A stretch of DNA of 11,573 bases. Origin: Rubritepida sp. Lineage in GTDB: Bacteria; Pseudomonadota; Alphaproteobacteria; Acetobacterales; Acetobacteraceae. Below the pieces are notes generated by a model. The model saw only the letters and a program-made list of their open reading frames with translations, was not told where the DNA came from and did no database searches. The stretch lies in the NCBI GenBank assembly GCA_014376425.1, contig JACMRO010000571.1:1-11573 (forward strand). Direction: 5' to 3'. Below are positions 1 through 7,073 of the stretch, in pieces. Both the position numbers and the translations under genes were made by a program. How positions within the stretch are numbered: position 1 is the first letter of the stretch; each line of letters begins with the position of its first letter.

Positions 1-115
1 AGCCGCGGGCTTCGAGCGCGGACTGCACGACGCCCAGCGCGCCGTCATCGGACGGGGTGACGGAGGCGCGGCGGATCAGGTCGCGCGCCAGGCCGATAGG
101 GTCACCCGCCGCCAT
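1..115 (-). CDS. dapE: Succinyl-diaminopimelate desuccinylase, N-terminal fragment (cut by window edge)
   Basis: Only the first 38 codons are in the window, starting at the ATG at 115 and running off the left edge. The fragment begins MAAGDPIGLARDLIRR and continues with SVTPSDDGAL. This matches the usual DapE opening (DPIxLARDLIRxxSVTPxDxGAL) of M20-family zinc peptidases. DapE removes succinate from N-succinyl-LL-diaminopimelate, a late step of the lysine and cell-wall diaminopimelate pathway. The gene lies just downstream of dapD, which performs the succinylation step, and this supports the call. The start overlaps the last 14 bases of the damaged tautomerase gene. The start falls in the second copy of a 14-bp duplication, and the copy upstream carries another ATG in a different frame. 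No strong ribosome binding site is visible, so translation may be coupled to the upstream gene. The metal-binding and catalytic residues lie outside the window. Confidence 0.85.
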   Translation of the reverse strand, partial: MAAGDPIGLARDLIRRASVTPSDDGALGVVQSALEARG

Positions 116-129
116 TCACCCGCCGCCAT
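102..129. repeat. 14-bp perfect tandem duplication at the tautomerase/dapE junction
   Basis: TCACCCGCCGCCAT occurs twice head to tail at 102-115 and 116-129. Read on the minus strand, each unit is ATGGCGGCGGGTGA and so holds both an ATG and a TGA. The inner copy supplies the stop of the tautomerase frame and the ATG of dapE. Because 14 is not a multiple of three, the duplication changes the tautomerase C-terminus. With one copy, that frame would run on for several more codons (VTLSAWRAT) before a stop inside dapE. Confidence 0.9.
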
Positions 130-290
130 TCATCGGTCAGGGCGCCGGCGAAACCCCAGTCCTGATCGTCGATCTCCTGGATGATGACATGCGTGTGCTC
201 GGCTTCTTCCCCAGCACCCGGGCCAGCGTCGCGGTGAAGCCCCGCACGATCGTCGCTTTCTTGTGTCATCTGCAGATTGACGACGGGCAT
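102..290 (-). pseudogene. Damaged 4-oxalocrotonate tautomerase-like gene with two compensating frameshifts
   Basis: The open frame gives 62 residues, MPVVNLQMT at the start and HTHVIIQEIDDQDWGFAGAL near the end. Both ends fit small tautomerases, which use the N-terminal proline after Met removal as catalytic base and share a VIIxEVxxxxWGxGG strand. The middle in this frame (residues 10-30) is nonsense. The missing helix is readable in the next frame from about 265 to 200: KATIVRGFTATLARVLGKKP. The gene therefore looks as if it lost roughly 17-20 bases after codon 9 and a single G near 200 (CCGAGCAC where CCGGAGCAC would be expected). Together the two losses restore the original frame. It follows dapD with a one-base TGATG overlap and runs into dapE, so it is co-transcribed with them. 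It may be a decayed gene, a scrambled but expressed peptide, or a sequencing artefact. The family call is firm; the status is uncertain. Confidence 0.7.
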
Positions 291-1114
291 CAATCCCTCA
301 GCAAATCGTTGATGCTCGTCTTCGCCCGCGTCTGCGCATCCACCCGCTTCACAATCACGGCGCAGTAAAGGCTCGGCCCTGGCGTGCCGTCCGGCAGCGG
401 CCGTCCCGGCAGGTTGCCCGGCACCACCACCGAATAGGCCGGCACCCGGCCGATGAAGATCTCGCCCGTCGCCCGGTCGATGATCTTGGTCGTGGCACTG
501 AGGAAGACGCCCATGGACAACACCGAGCCACGCTCGACGATCACCCCCTCCACCACCTCGCTGCGTGCGCCGATGAAGCAATCATCCTCGATCACCACCG
601 GGTTGGCCTGCAGCGGTTCCAGCACGCCGCCGATGCCCACGCCGCCGGAGAGATGCACATTGGCGCCGATCTGCGCGCAGGAGCCGACGGTGGCCCAGGT
701 ATCGACCATAGTGTTGGCACCGACATGGGCGCCGAGATTCACGAAGGATGGCATCAGCACCACATTGGGCGCGATGTAGGCCGAACGCCGCACCACCGCC
801 CCGGGGACGGCACGGAAGCCTGCCTCCCGCCAGCGATCCTCCCCCCAGCCTTCCCACTTCAGCGGCACCTTGTCGAAGGCACCGGCGGCGGTTGCCATCG
901 GCGCGCTGTCGGCCAGGCGGAAGCTGGGCAGTACGGCCTGCTTGAGCCACTGGTTGACCACCCAGCCCGCCGCCGACGGCTCGGCCACCCGGGCCTGGCC
1001 GCGGTCCAGCAGGTCCAGCGCGGCCTCCACGGCCTCCCGCGCGGCCCCCTTCGTGCCGGCATTGAGCGTGTCGCGGATAGCCCAGAGGGCTTCGATCTCG
1101 GTCTGCAGGGTCAT
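290..1114 (-). CDS. dapD: 2,3,4,5-tetrahydropyridine-2,6-dicarboxylate N-succinyltransferase
   Basis: This cytoplasmic enzyme transfers succinyl from succinyl-CoA to tetrahydrodipicolinate in the succinylase route to meso-diaminopimelate and lysine. The protein has 274 residues, the normal length for the family. Residues 1-105 form the helical N-terminal part, including WVVNQWLKQAVLPSFRL and FDKVPLKW. Residues 105-235 form the left-handed beta-helix of hexapeptide repeats (YIAPNVVLMPSFVNLGAHVGANTMVDTWATVGSCAQIG in pieces). Asp138 in TMVDTW and Glu189 in SEVVEG fall where the family's catalytic acids lie. The start at 1114 (ATG ACC CTG) gives the expected N-terminus MTLQTEIEALW. Only a weak CAGG precedes it. 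The stop overlaps the tautomerase ATG by one base, and dapE follows. The peroxidase gene ends 44 bp upstream on the same strand, so read-through is possible but a local promoter is also plausible. Confidence 0.96.
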   Translation of the reverse strand: MTLQTEIEALWAIRDTLNAGTKGAAREAVEAALDLLDRGQARVAEPSAAGWVVNQWLKQAVLPSFRLADSAPMATAAGAFDKVPLKWEGWGEDRWREAGFRAVPGAVVRRSAYIAPNVVLMPSFVNLGAHVGANTMVDTWATVGSCAQIGANVHLSGGVGIGGVLEPLQANPVVIEDDCFIGARSEVVEGVIVERGSVLSMGVFLSATTKIIDRATGEIFIGRVPAYSVVVPGNLPGRPLPDGTPGPSLYCAVIVKRVDAQTRAKTSINDLLRD

Positions 1115-1121
1115 GCAGGCC

Positions 1122-1150
1122 TGTTTCGCGGGGCCGGCCGGCTTCGTCAA
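1122..1150 (-). promoter_or_regulatory. Possible sigma70-type promoter for dapD
   Basis: On the minus strand, TTGACG (1150-1145) matches the -35 consensus at five of six positions. It is followed after 17 bases by GAAACA (1127-1122), a poor -10 match. If used, transcription would start almost at the dapD ATG (1114) and give a nearly leaderless mRNA, which would fit the lack of a clear ribosome binding site. This is inference from spacing only. Confidence 0.22.
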
Positions 1151-1158
1151 TCGCCCGG

Positions 1159-3687
1159 TCAGAAGATGAAATCGCCCGCCAGCAGCGGCCCCGTCCCGGT
1201 CACGCCGAACATCAGCCCGGGCGTGTCCGCCGCCGTCAGATAGGCCCGCACCATGCTGTTGCCGGACGGCGCGTCGTACTCCAGCACGATCTCCATCGCG
1301 CCCTGATGGGTGGCCGCGAGATGGAACCTGCCGGCCACGCCCGACAGATCGATGCGGTCGCCCTCGCTGCGGCTGAAATCGCCGATCCAGTCGCCGGTGC
1401 CGTCGGCGGCGTCGGCGCCAAAGCGGAACAGGTCGGCCCCATCGCCGCCCAGCAGCCAATCGGCACCGGCGCCGCCCTCCAACGTATCGTCACCTTCCTG
1501 GCCAAACAGGGCGTCTGCCCCCGCGCCGCCATAGATGGCGTCGTGGGCTGCGCCGCCGGCCAGTGCGTCGTGCCCCGCGCCGCCCGCGATGGCGTCTGCG
1601 CCCTCGCCGCCATAGGCGGTATCTGCACCATCGCCGCCATAGAGCGTGTCGTCGCCGGCCTCGCCGAACAGCACGTCGTCGCCAGCCTCGCCCCACAAGC
1701 CGTCATGGCCCTCGCGGCCCGCCACCACATCGTCGCCGGCGCCGCCATTGGCGACGTCATCGCCGGCATCGGCCGAGATGGTGTCGTCGCCGTCGCCGCC
1801 ATACAGCGTGTCGTTCCCAGTGCCGCCGTAGAGCGCGTCAGCGCCCGCCTCGCCAAAGGCCAGGTCATGGCCGCCATCGCCCCACAGGGTGTCATCCGCC
1901 GCACCGCCGGCCAGGGTGTCCTGCCCTCCATCGCCATGCAGCTGGTCCTGGCCGTCGGCGCCGCGCACCACATCGTCGCCCATGCCGCCATAGGCGGTGT
2001 CGGCGCCGTCCTCACCCCACAGCACGTCATTGCCCGCGCCGGCCGAGAGTGTGTCGTCGCCGGCGCCGCCATACAGCGTGTCGGCGCCGCCGAAGCCCTG
2101 CAGCAGCTGGTCGCCATCGCGCCCGGCCAGGATGTCGCCGAGCGCGCTGCCGTTCAGCGTCTGGCCGTCGCCGGTGCCGACAACCAGCTGCGCCAGGTTG
2201 GGGCTCTCGGCGGTGTCCCCGGCGCCGCGCCGCTCCATCGAAAGGAACGCATCGGCCTGGTAATATTGCGTGTCGGTCGTGCGCAGGATGATGGCGGAGA
2301 GGGTGCTGGCTTCGATCCCCGCCAGCGTCGCCGCGTCGAAACCCTGGTTCTGGTACCAGAGCCGGTCGCCATCGCGCAGCGCCAGGAATTGCTGCGCCAC
2401 GATGGCCTGGAAGGTCTCGCCCAGGAAGGCGCCGGTCACCAGCCGCTCGGCCAGGCCGCCGACCCACAGTTCGACATCGGCCACGTCGGCATACGCCGCC
2501 TGAAGGCCGGCCAGGGTGCCGGCGTCACTGGTGATCTGCTCGAAGCTGGTGAGGACGGACAATCCCAGCGCCGCGCGGGTTTCGTTCAGCGTGGCCAGGC
2601 CCAGGTCGCGGCCGCGCTGGATGTTGATGGCCGCCAGGTCCTGCCCCACGCCCGGGTTGAACAGGAAGCTGCGCAGATCCTCGACGATGCGGCCATCCAT
2701 CGCCTGCGCCTGGTCGCTGCCCAGGTGGCGCAGGAAGCCGCCGGCCCCGCCATCGACGACGAAGCGCGCGGCATCGAGGAAAAAGGCGTCGCGCAGGTCG
2801 AGCTCGTGGCCCACCGGGGCGCCCGCCTCGTCGCGCCGCACCGTCTCAGCCGAGACGGTGGAGTGGCCCCAGCGATAAGCGGCGCCGGCGAATTCAAGGG
2901 TCAACGAGGCGTCGATGGTCGGGTCGTAGCCACGCCAGTCGGGCAGGGCGCCCGGACCCAGCAGGTGGGGCAGGAATTCGCTGTAGGTGATGCGCGCGAT
3001 CTCAGCCGTCACGATGGCGCGTGCGCCCTGGTAGAGGGCCTCCGCATCCAGCGTCGCGTCGGCTCCGGCCAGGCGGTCCACCTGCAGGTTGTGTTCGCGC
3101 ACGAAGATCGTCTGCAACGCGGTCAGCGAGGGGTTCTCCTGCGCCCGCACATCCCCCGCCAGCGACCGGCCTTGGGCGAGGGGCAAGTTGTCGCCGGCCG
3201 AAACCGCCATCTTGCCGCCCGCCCCGCGCAGCGCGGCCGCGACCGTGGCGTCCGACCCATACACGACGGAACCATCCAGCCAGCCGGTGTTACGGTCGAG
3301 GAACTGCGCCGGGGTGGTGACGCCGGTGCCGGCGGCCACCACGCCGCGGGTGACCAGGATGGAGCTGCCGGCGGTGAAGGCCGCGTCGCCGGCGGGCACC
3401 ACGACGTCGATATGGGTGACGCCGTCGGTCGGCGTCCTGGTCAGGTCATGGTCGATGAACTGGCCCCAGGCATACATCATCCCTGACAGCCCCTGGTTGT
3501 TCGCGACGGCGGCATCGCCCTCGCCCGAGATCAGGTTGGAGATGCTGCGCGCGTTGGGGCCGCTGGCCAGCGCGTGAATGCCATCGGCATAGCGGGCGCC
3601 AGCAATGCGGTCGAACACCGCGCCCACCGCGTTCACTGCGGGGTCGGACAGGTTGTTGCCCGATCCGTCGATGGTGCGGAATTCCAT
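1159..3687 (-). CDS. Animal-type heme peroxidase with C-terminal RTX calcium-binding repeats, secreted
   Basis: The protein has 842 residues from the ATG at 3687, which has AGGAGA five bases upstream. An ATG at 3720 is in frame but has no such site. Residues about 10-490 are an animal heme peroxidase domain. The distal motif WGQFIDHD holds Asp79 and His80. A calcium loop NTGWLDGSVVYG spans 133-144. Distal Arg181 and Glu184 sit in GDVRAQEN. The proximal His275 is in YRWGHS and its partner Asn355 is in NIQRGRD. Asn185 replaces the Met that makes the sulfonium heme link in myeloperoxidase. Residues 511-753 are RTX repeats, followed by a tail with FGADAADGTGDWIGDF and RIDLSG typical of type I secretion substrates. 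There is no N-terminal signal peptide, so an ABC (type I) exporter is expected; none is in the window. It probably oxidises halide, phenol or Mn(II) with peroxide outside the cell. The substrate cannot be read from sequence. Confidence 0.93.
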   Translation of the reverse strand: MEFRTIDGSGNNLSDPAVNAVGAVFDRIAGARYADGIHALASGPNARSISNLISGEGDAAVANNQGLSGMMYAWGQFIDHDLTRTPTDGVTHIDVVVPAGDAAFTAGSSILVTRGVVAAGTGVTTPAQFLDRNTGWLDGSVVYGSDATVAAALRGAGGKMAVSAGDNLPLAQGRSLAGDVRAQENPSLTALQTIFVREHNLQVDRLAGADATLDAEALYQGARAIVTAEIARITYSEFLPHLLGPGALPDWRGYDPTIDASLTLEFAGAAYRWGHSTVSAETVRRDEAGAPVGHELDLRDAFFLDAARFVVDGGAGGFLRHLGSDQAQAMDGRIVEDLRSFLFNPGVGQDLAAINIQRGRDLGLATLNETRAALGLSVLTSFEQITSDAGTLAGLQAAYADVADVELWVGGLAERLVTGAFLGETFQAIVAQQFLALRDGDRLWYQNQGFDAATLAGIEASTLSAIILRTTDTQYYQADAFLSMERRGAGDTAESPNLAQLVVGTGDGQTLNGSALGDILAGRDGDQLLQGFGGADTLYGGAGDDTLSAGAGNDVLWGEDGADTAYGGMGDDVVRGADGQDQLHGDGGQDTLAGGAADDTLWGDGGHDLAFGEAGADALYGGTGNDTLYGGDGDDTISADAGDDVANGGAGDDVVAGREGHDGLWGEAGDDVLFGEAGDDTLYGGDGADTAYGGEGADAIAGGAGHDALAGGAAHDAIYGGAGADALFGQEGDDTLEGGAGADWLLGGDGADLFRFGADAADGTGDWIGDFSRSEGDRIDLSGVAGRFHLAATHQGAMEIVLEYDAPSGNSMVRAYLTAADTPGLMFGVTGTGPLLAGDFIF
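1429..2157 (-). repeat. 27 tandem RTX nonapeptide repeats (GGxGxDxLx) in the peroxidase
   Basis: Residues 511-753 divide cleanly into 27 consecutive nine-residue units with no spacer, such as LYGGAGDDT, LWGEAGDDV and LYGGDGADT. Such units bind calcium between turns of a parallel beta-roll and fold only after export into calcium-rich surroundings. Units 5 and 15 (LSAGAGNDV, ISADAGDDV) and units 10 and 23 (LAGGAADDT, LAGGAAHDA) deviate. In DNA the repeats appear as a strong 27-base periodicity rich in GCCGCC, which creates long false open frames on the plus strand. Confidence 0.93.
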
Positions 3688-3692
3688 GCGCT

Positions 3693-3698
3693 TCTCCT
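3693..3698 (-). promoter_or_regulatory. Ribosome binding site that sets the peroxidase start
   Basis: AGGAGA on the minus strand lies five bases before the ATG at 3687. It selects this start over the in-frame ATG at 3720, which has no purine-rich site before it. Confidence 0.75.
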
Positions 3699-3749
3699 GC
3701 CGCCAGGCGGATATCCGCATGGCTGTTCATCTCTACAGCTCTGGAATTG

Positions 3750-3764
3750 TTGATGTGAAATCAA
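3750..3764. promoter_or_regulatory. Perfect TTGAT-N5-ATCAA inverted repeat upstream of the peroxidase gene
   Basis: TTGAT GTGAA ATCAA is a perfect 5-bp dyad 63 bases upstream of the peroxidase start. It lies in the relatively AT-rich 154-bp gap (3688-3841) between the HNH gene and the peroxidase gene. The form is compatible with a dimeric helix-turn-helix operator. No regulator family is recognised from it, and no convincing -35/-10 pair was found nearby. Confidence 0.3.
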
Positions 3765-3841
3765 TGACTTCCAGCGCCGCGCAGAGTTGGGCGCGCGGAG
3801 TTTTGCCGTCAATCGGCACGTCTGTGCAGATGTCGGTGGTG

Positions 3842-4435
3842 TCAGCCCTGCTCGAGCTCGGTGTCCCAATAGAGGTAGTCGCGCCAGCTCTCATGCAGGT
3901 GGTTGGGCGGGAAGGCCCGGCCGTGATCCTGCAACTCCCAGCTTGTCGGCGGCCGCGGCTCGCGCCTGGGTAGCATGTGGCACTCGCGCGGCAGCTTGCT
4001 GCCCTTGCGCAGATTGCACGGCCCGCAGGCAGCGACGACGTTGTCCCAGCTCGTCCGCCCGCCGCGGCTGCGCGGCACGACATGGTCGAACGTCAGATCC
4101 TGTGCCGCGAAATCATCGCCGCAATACTGGCATTCGAACTTGTCGCGCAGGAACACGTTGAACCGCGTGAACGCCGGCCGCCGGTTCGAGGGGATGTATT
4201 CGCGCAGCGCGATCACGCTGGGCAGCCGCATGGCGTGGCTGGGCGAATGCACCTCCACATCGTACTCATTCAGCACCGAAACGCGGTCGAGGAACACCGC
4301 CTTCACCGCATCCTGCCAGGACCACAAGGACAGTGGAAAGTATGACAGGGGTCGGAAATCAGCATTCAGCACCAGCGCGGGGAAGCCCCCTTGGCCGTTG
4401 AACTGCGCGAGAGTGACCGATCCGCCATCAGGCAA
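3842..4435 (-). CDS. HNH-domain protein (conserved alphaproteobacterial type)
   Basis: The protein has 197 residues and begins at a TTG codon at 4435. AAGGAG seven bases upstream decides this start. Residues 18-52 (PALVLNADFRPLSYFPLSLW, then WQDAVKAVFLDRV) and 66-100 are the conserved N-terminal part of this family. The HNH/zinc module spans about 98-146: Cys102 and Cys105 (CQYC), Asp117-His118 (FDHVVPRSRGG), Asn132, Cys137 and Cys140 (CGPC), Asn141 and Lys144. The C-terminal part holds FPPNHLHESWRDYLYWDTEL, which is also family-typical. All metal-binding and catalytic positions of an HNH nuclease are present. The biological role is not known to me. Such genes are single-copy and conserved in many alphaproteobacteria without a phage or restriction context, which suggests a housekeeping DNA role rather than a mobile element. 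It lies 164 bp downstream of mrp on the same strand. Confidence 0.88.
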   Translation of the reverse strand: MPDGGSVTLAQFNGQGGFPALVLNADFRPLSYFPLSLWSWQDAVKAVFLDRVSVLNEYDVEVHSPSHAMRLPSVIALREYIPSNRRPAFTRFNVFLRDKFECQYCGDDFAAQDLTFDHVVPRSRGGRTSWDNVVAACGPCNLRKGSKLPRECHMLPRREPRPPTSWELQDHGRAFPPNHLHESWRDYLYWDTELEQG

Positions 4436-4442
4436 AGCGCTG

Positions 4443-4448
4443 CTCCTT
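4443..4448 (-). promoter_or_regulatory. Ribosome binding site that supports a TTG start for the HNH gene
   Basis: AAGGAG on the minus strand is separated by seven bases from TTG at 4435. No ATG or GTG in frame has comparable support, and the predicted N-terminus leads directly into the conserved PALVLNADFRPLSY block. Confidence 0.7.
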
Positions 4449-4462
4449 CCGCTTCAGCGGCA

Positions 4463-4525
4463 GGGCGCGCATGGGCGCCCGCCGCATGTCTCATTAATGC
4501 TTCCCATGCGGCGTTGCGCGCCGCA
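4463..4525. other. Two short hairpins in the mrp-HNH gap
   Basis: GGGCGC (4463-4468) pairs with GCGCCC (4475-4480), and TGCGGCG (4507-4513) pairs with CGCCGCA (4519-4525) around a 5-base loop. The second lies about 75 bases past the mrp stop on the minus strand and could end or attenuate the mrp transcript. It has no following T run, so it is not a classical intrinsic terminator. Nothing else is recognised between 4436 and 4599. Confidence 0.35.
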
Positions 4526-4599
4526 AGGGGCAGCGCCATCCGTCACCCAGGCTTCACACGCCGGCTCCTCATCGTGAACTGGTGGCTGTGTGACAAAGC

Positions 4600-5661
<1,062 letters not shown>

Positions 5662-5726
5662 GGATTGATTTTCCTTCATGTCCGGAACATATGGACGCGG
5701 TGTGGCTCCGGTGCGCCACGCGACGG

Positions 5727-5756
5727 TTGCGGGCGTTCGCCCCTTCCGCCCATATG
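5727..5756 (+). promoter_or_regulatory. Weak candidate promoter for hflKC in the divergent mrp-hflK gap
   Basis: TTGCGG (5727-5732) and CATATG (5751-5756) are spaced by 18 bases and lie 88 bases before the hflK start. The -10 match is poor. CCCATAT resembles the -10 half of alphaproteobacterial RpoH promoters, but no matching CTTGAA is present. A second CATATGG lies at 5689-5695, nearer mrp. The gap 5662-5843 must hold promoters for both directions, but none is clear. Confidence 0.2.
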
Positions 5757-5843
5757 GCCGGGTCGGGCCGCGCGTGCACCCCCCTTGCGGGAGGCGGTAC
5801 GCACGGCACATCACGCTGAGAATTGGTGGAGTGCGCGGCGCAA

Positions 5844-7073
5844 ATGGCGTGGAACAATGGCGGGCCGAGCCCTTGGGGCAACCCGCGACCCGGTGGGCAG
5901 CCACCGCAAGGTGGCCCCGGCGGCAACGGCGGTCCCGGCGGCCCCTGGGGGAACCCGCCGCCTGGCGGCAGTGGCCCAGGCGGCGCCGGCCGTGGCCCCG
6001 ATATCGAGGAGATGATCCGCCAGGCGCAGGACACGCTGCGGCGCTGGCTGCCGCGCGGCGGTGCCGGCGGTCGTGGCGTGGCGCTGCTGGGCGTTCTACT
6101 GATCGCCATCTGGGCAGCGTCGGGCTTCTTCCGGGTGCAGCAGGATGAGCTGGGCATCGTCTTGCGCTTCGGCGCCTTCAGCCGCCAGGCACCGCCAGGG
6201 CTGAACTACGCCATCCCCTGGCCGGTTGAGACGGTGACCACGCCGCGCGTCACCCGCATCAACCGCGTCGATGTCGGCTTCCGCGCCGCGCCGGATTCCC
6301 AGCCGGGAGTCAGGCCGATCGCGCAGCGCGACATGCTGCCCGAATCGCTGATGCTGACCGGCGACGAAAACATCATCGACATCGACTTCGCCGTGTTCTG
6401 GCAAATCCGCGACGCCGGTGACTTCCTGTTCAATACCCGCAACCCCGAGGACACGGTGAAATCCGCTGCTGAATCGGTCATGCGCGAAATCATCGGCCGC
6501 ACGCCCATCCAGGCGGCGCTGACCGATGCACGGACGCAGATCGAGCAGGACGTGCTGCGTGGCACCCAGGCGATCCTCACCCAGTATGCCGCCGGCATCG
6601 AGATCACCCAGGTGCAGATGCAGAAGGTCGACCCGCCCGCCGCGGTGGTCGAGTCCTTCCGCGACGTGCAGCGTGCCAATGCCGACCGTGAGCGCGTCCG
6701 CAACGAGGCGGAGAGCTTCCGCAACGACATCATCCCCCGTGCGCGCGGCGAGGCCGAGCGTATGGTGGCCGAGGCGCAAGGCTTCCGCGACAGCCAGACC
6801 GCCCGCGCCCGTGGTGAGGCCGGCCGCTTCACCGCGGTGCTCACCGCCTACAACCAGGCCCAGGACGTCACCATGCGCCGCATCTACCTTGAGACGATGG
6901 AGGACATCCTGCGCCGCAACCCGATGGTACTGGTCGATGACCGGCTGCAGGGCATTGTGCCCTACCTCCAGCTGGGCGCCGATGGCCAAAGCCGGCCACG
7001 GCCGCAGCCCGCGCCACCCGCGGTGATCAACCCAGCCCCGCCACAAGCGGCACCACGGGGAGCCGGCCGATGA
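5844..7073 (+). CDS. hflK: FtsH protease regulator HflK (SPFH/band 7 membrane protein)
   Basis: HflK assembles with HflC into a large membrane complex on the periplasmic side that surrounds FtsH and limits its attack on membrane proteins. The protein has 409 residues. Residues 1-52 are a Gly/Pro-rich cytoplasmic tail, and DIEEMIRQAQDTLRRWL follows at 53-69. One membrane helix lies at about 78-96 (GVALLGVLLIAIWAASGFF). The band 7 domain covers about 97-275 and includes GIVLRFG, PGLNYAIPWPVE and NIIDIDFAVFWQIRD. A long charged helix runs from about 276 to 335. The tail ends in a Pro/Ala-rich segment (385-409). The ATG at 5844 gives the usual MAWNN start and has GGTGGAG upstream, though with a long spacer. 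The in-frame TTG at 5823 is less likely. The stop overlaps the hflC ATG as ATGA, which indicates translational coupling. Confidence 0.95.
   Translation: MAWNNGGPSPWGNPRPGGQPPQGGPGGNGGPGGPWGNPPPGGSGPGGAGRGPDIEEMIRQAQDTLRRWLPRGGAGGRGVALLGVLLIAIWAASGFFRVQQDELGIVLRFGAFSRQAPPGLNYAIPWPVETVTTPRVTRINRVDVGFRAAPDSQPGVRPIAQRDMLPESLMLTGDENIIDIDFAVFWQIRDAGDFLFNTRNPEDTVKSAAESVMREIIGRTPIQAALTDARTQIEQDVLRGTQAILTQYAAGIEITQVQMQKVDPPAAVVESFRDVQRANADRERVRNEAESFRNDIIPRARGEAERMVAEAQGFRDSQTARARGEAGRFTAVLTAYNQAQDVTMRRIYLETMEDILRRNPMVLVDDRLQGIVPYLQLGADGQSRPRPQPAPPAVINPAPPQAAPRGAGR

Noticed and set aside
1115..1459. N-terminal extension of dapD into the peroxidase region
   Set aside because: The extra residues are a wrong-frame reading of the peroxidase C-terminus. 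The ATG at 1114 gives the normal DapD start and length.
1429..2157. Regularly spaced repeats that could suggest a CRISPR array
   Set aside because: The period is 27 bases with no unique spacers, and it is fully explained by nonapeptide coding.
1563..2291. 242-codon Arg/His-rich plus-strand frame
   Set aside because: The composition (long runs of Arg, Pro and His) is the usual result of reading GC-rich RTX DNA in the wrong frame.
1306..3486. 726-codon open frame on the plus strand opposite the peroxidase gene
   Set aside because: It is antisense to a gene with clear catalytic motifs. Its repeats mirror the 27-base RTX periodicity, and it has no recognisable domain or ribosome binding site.
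5741..5757. Heat-shock (RpoH) promoter before hflK
   Set aside because: CCCATAT fits the -10 half, but no CTTGAA-like -35 lies at the right distance, so it was kept only as a weak general promoter candidate.
5662..5904. N-terminal extension of Mrp beginning near 5904
   Set aside because: The added stretch has no similarity to Mrp N-termini and would overlap the hflK start. ATGs at 5661 or 5679 fit better.
6096..7046. 316-codon minus-strand frame opposite hflK
   Set aside because: It is a shadow of the hflK reading frame with no family resemblance.
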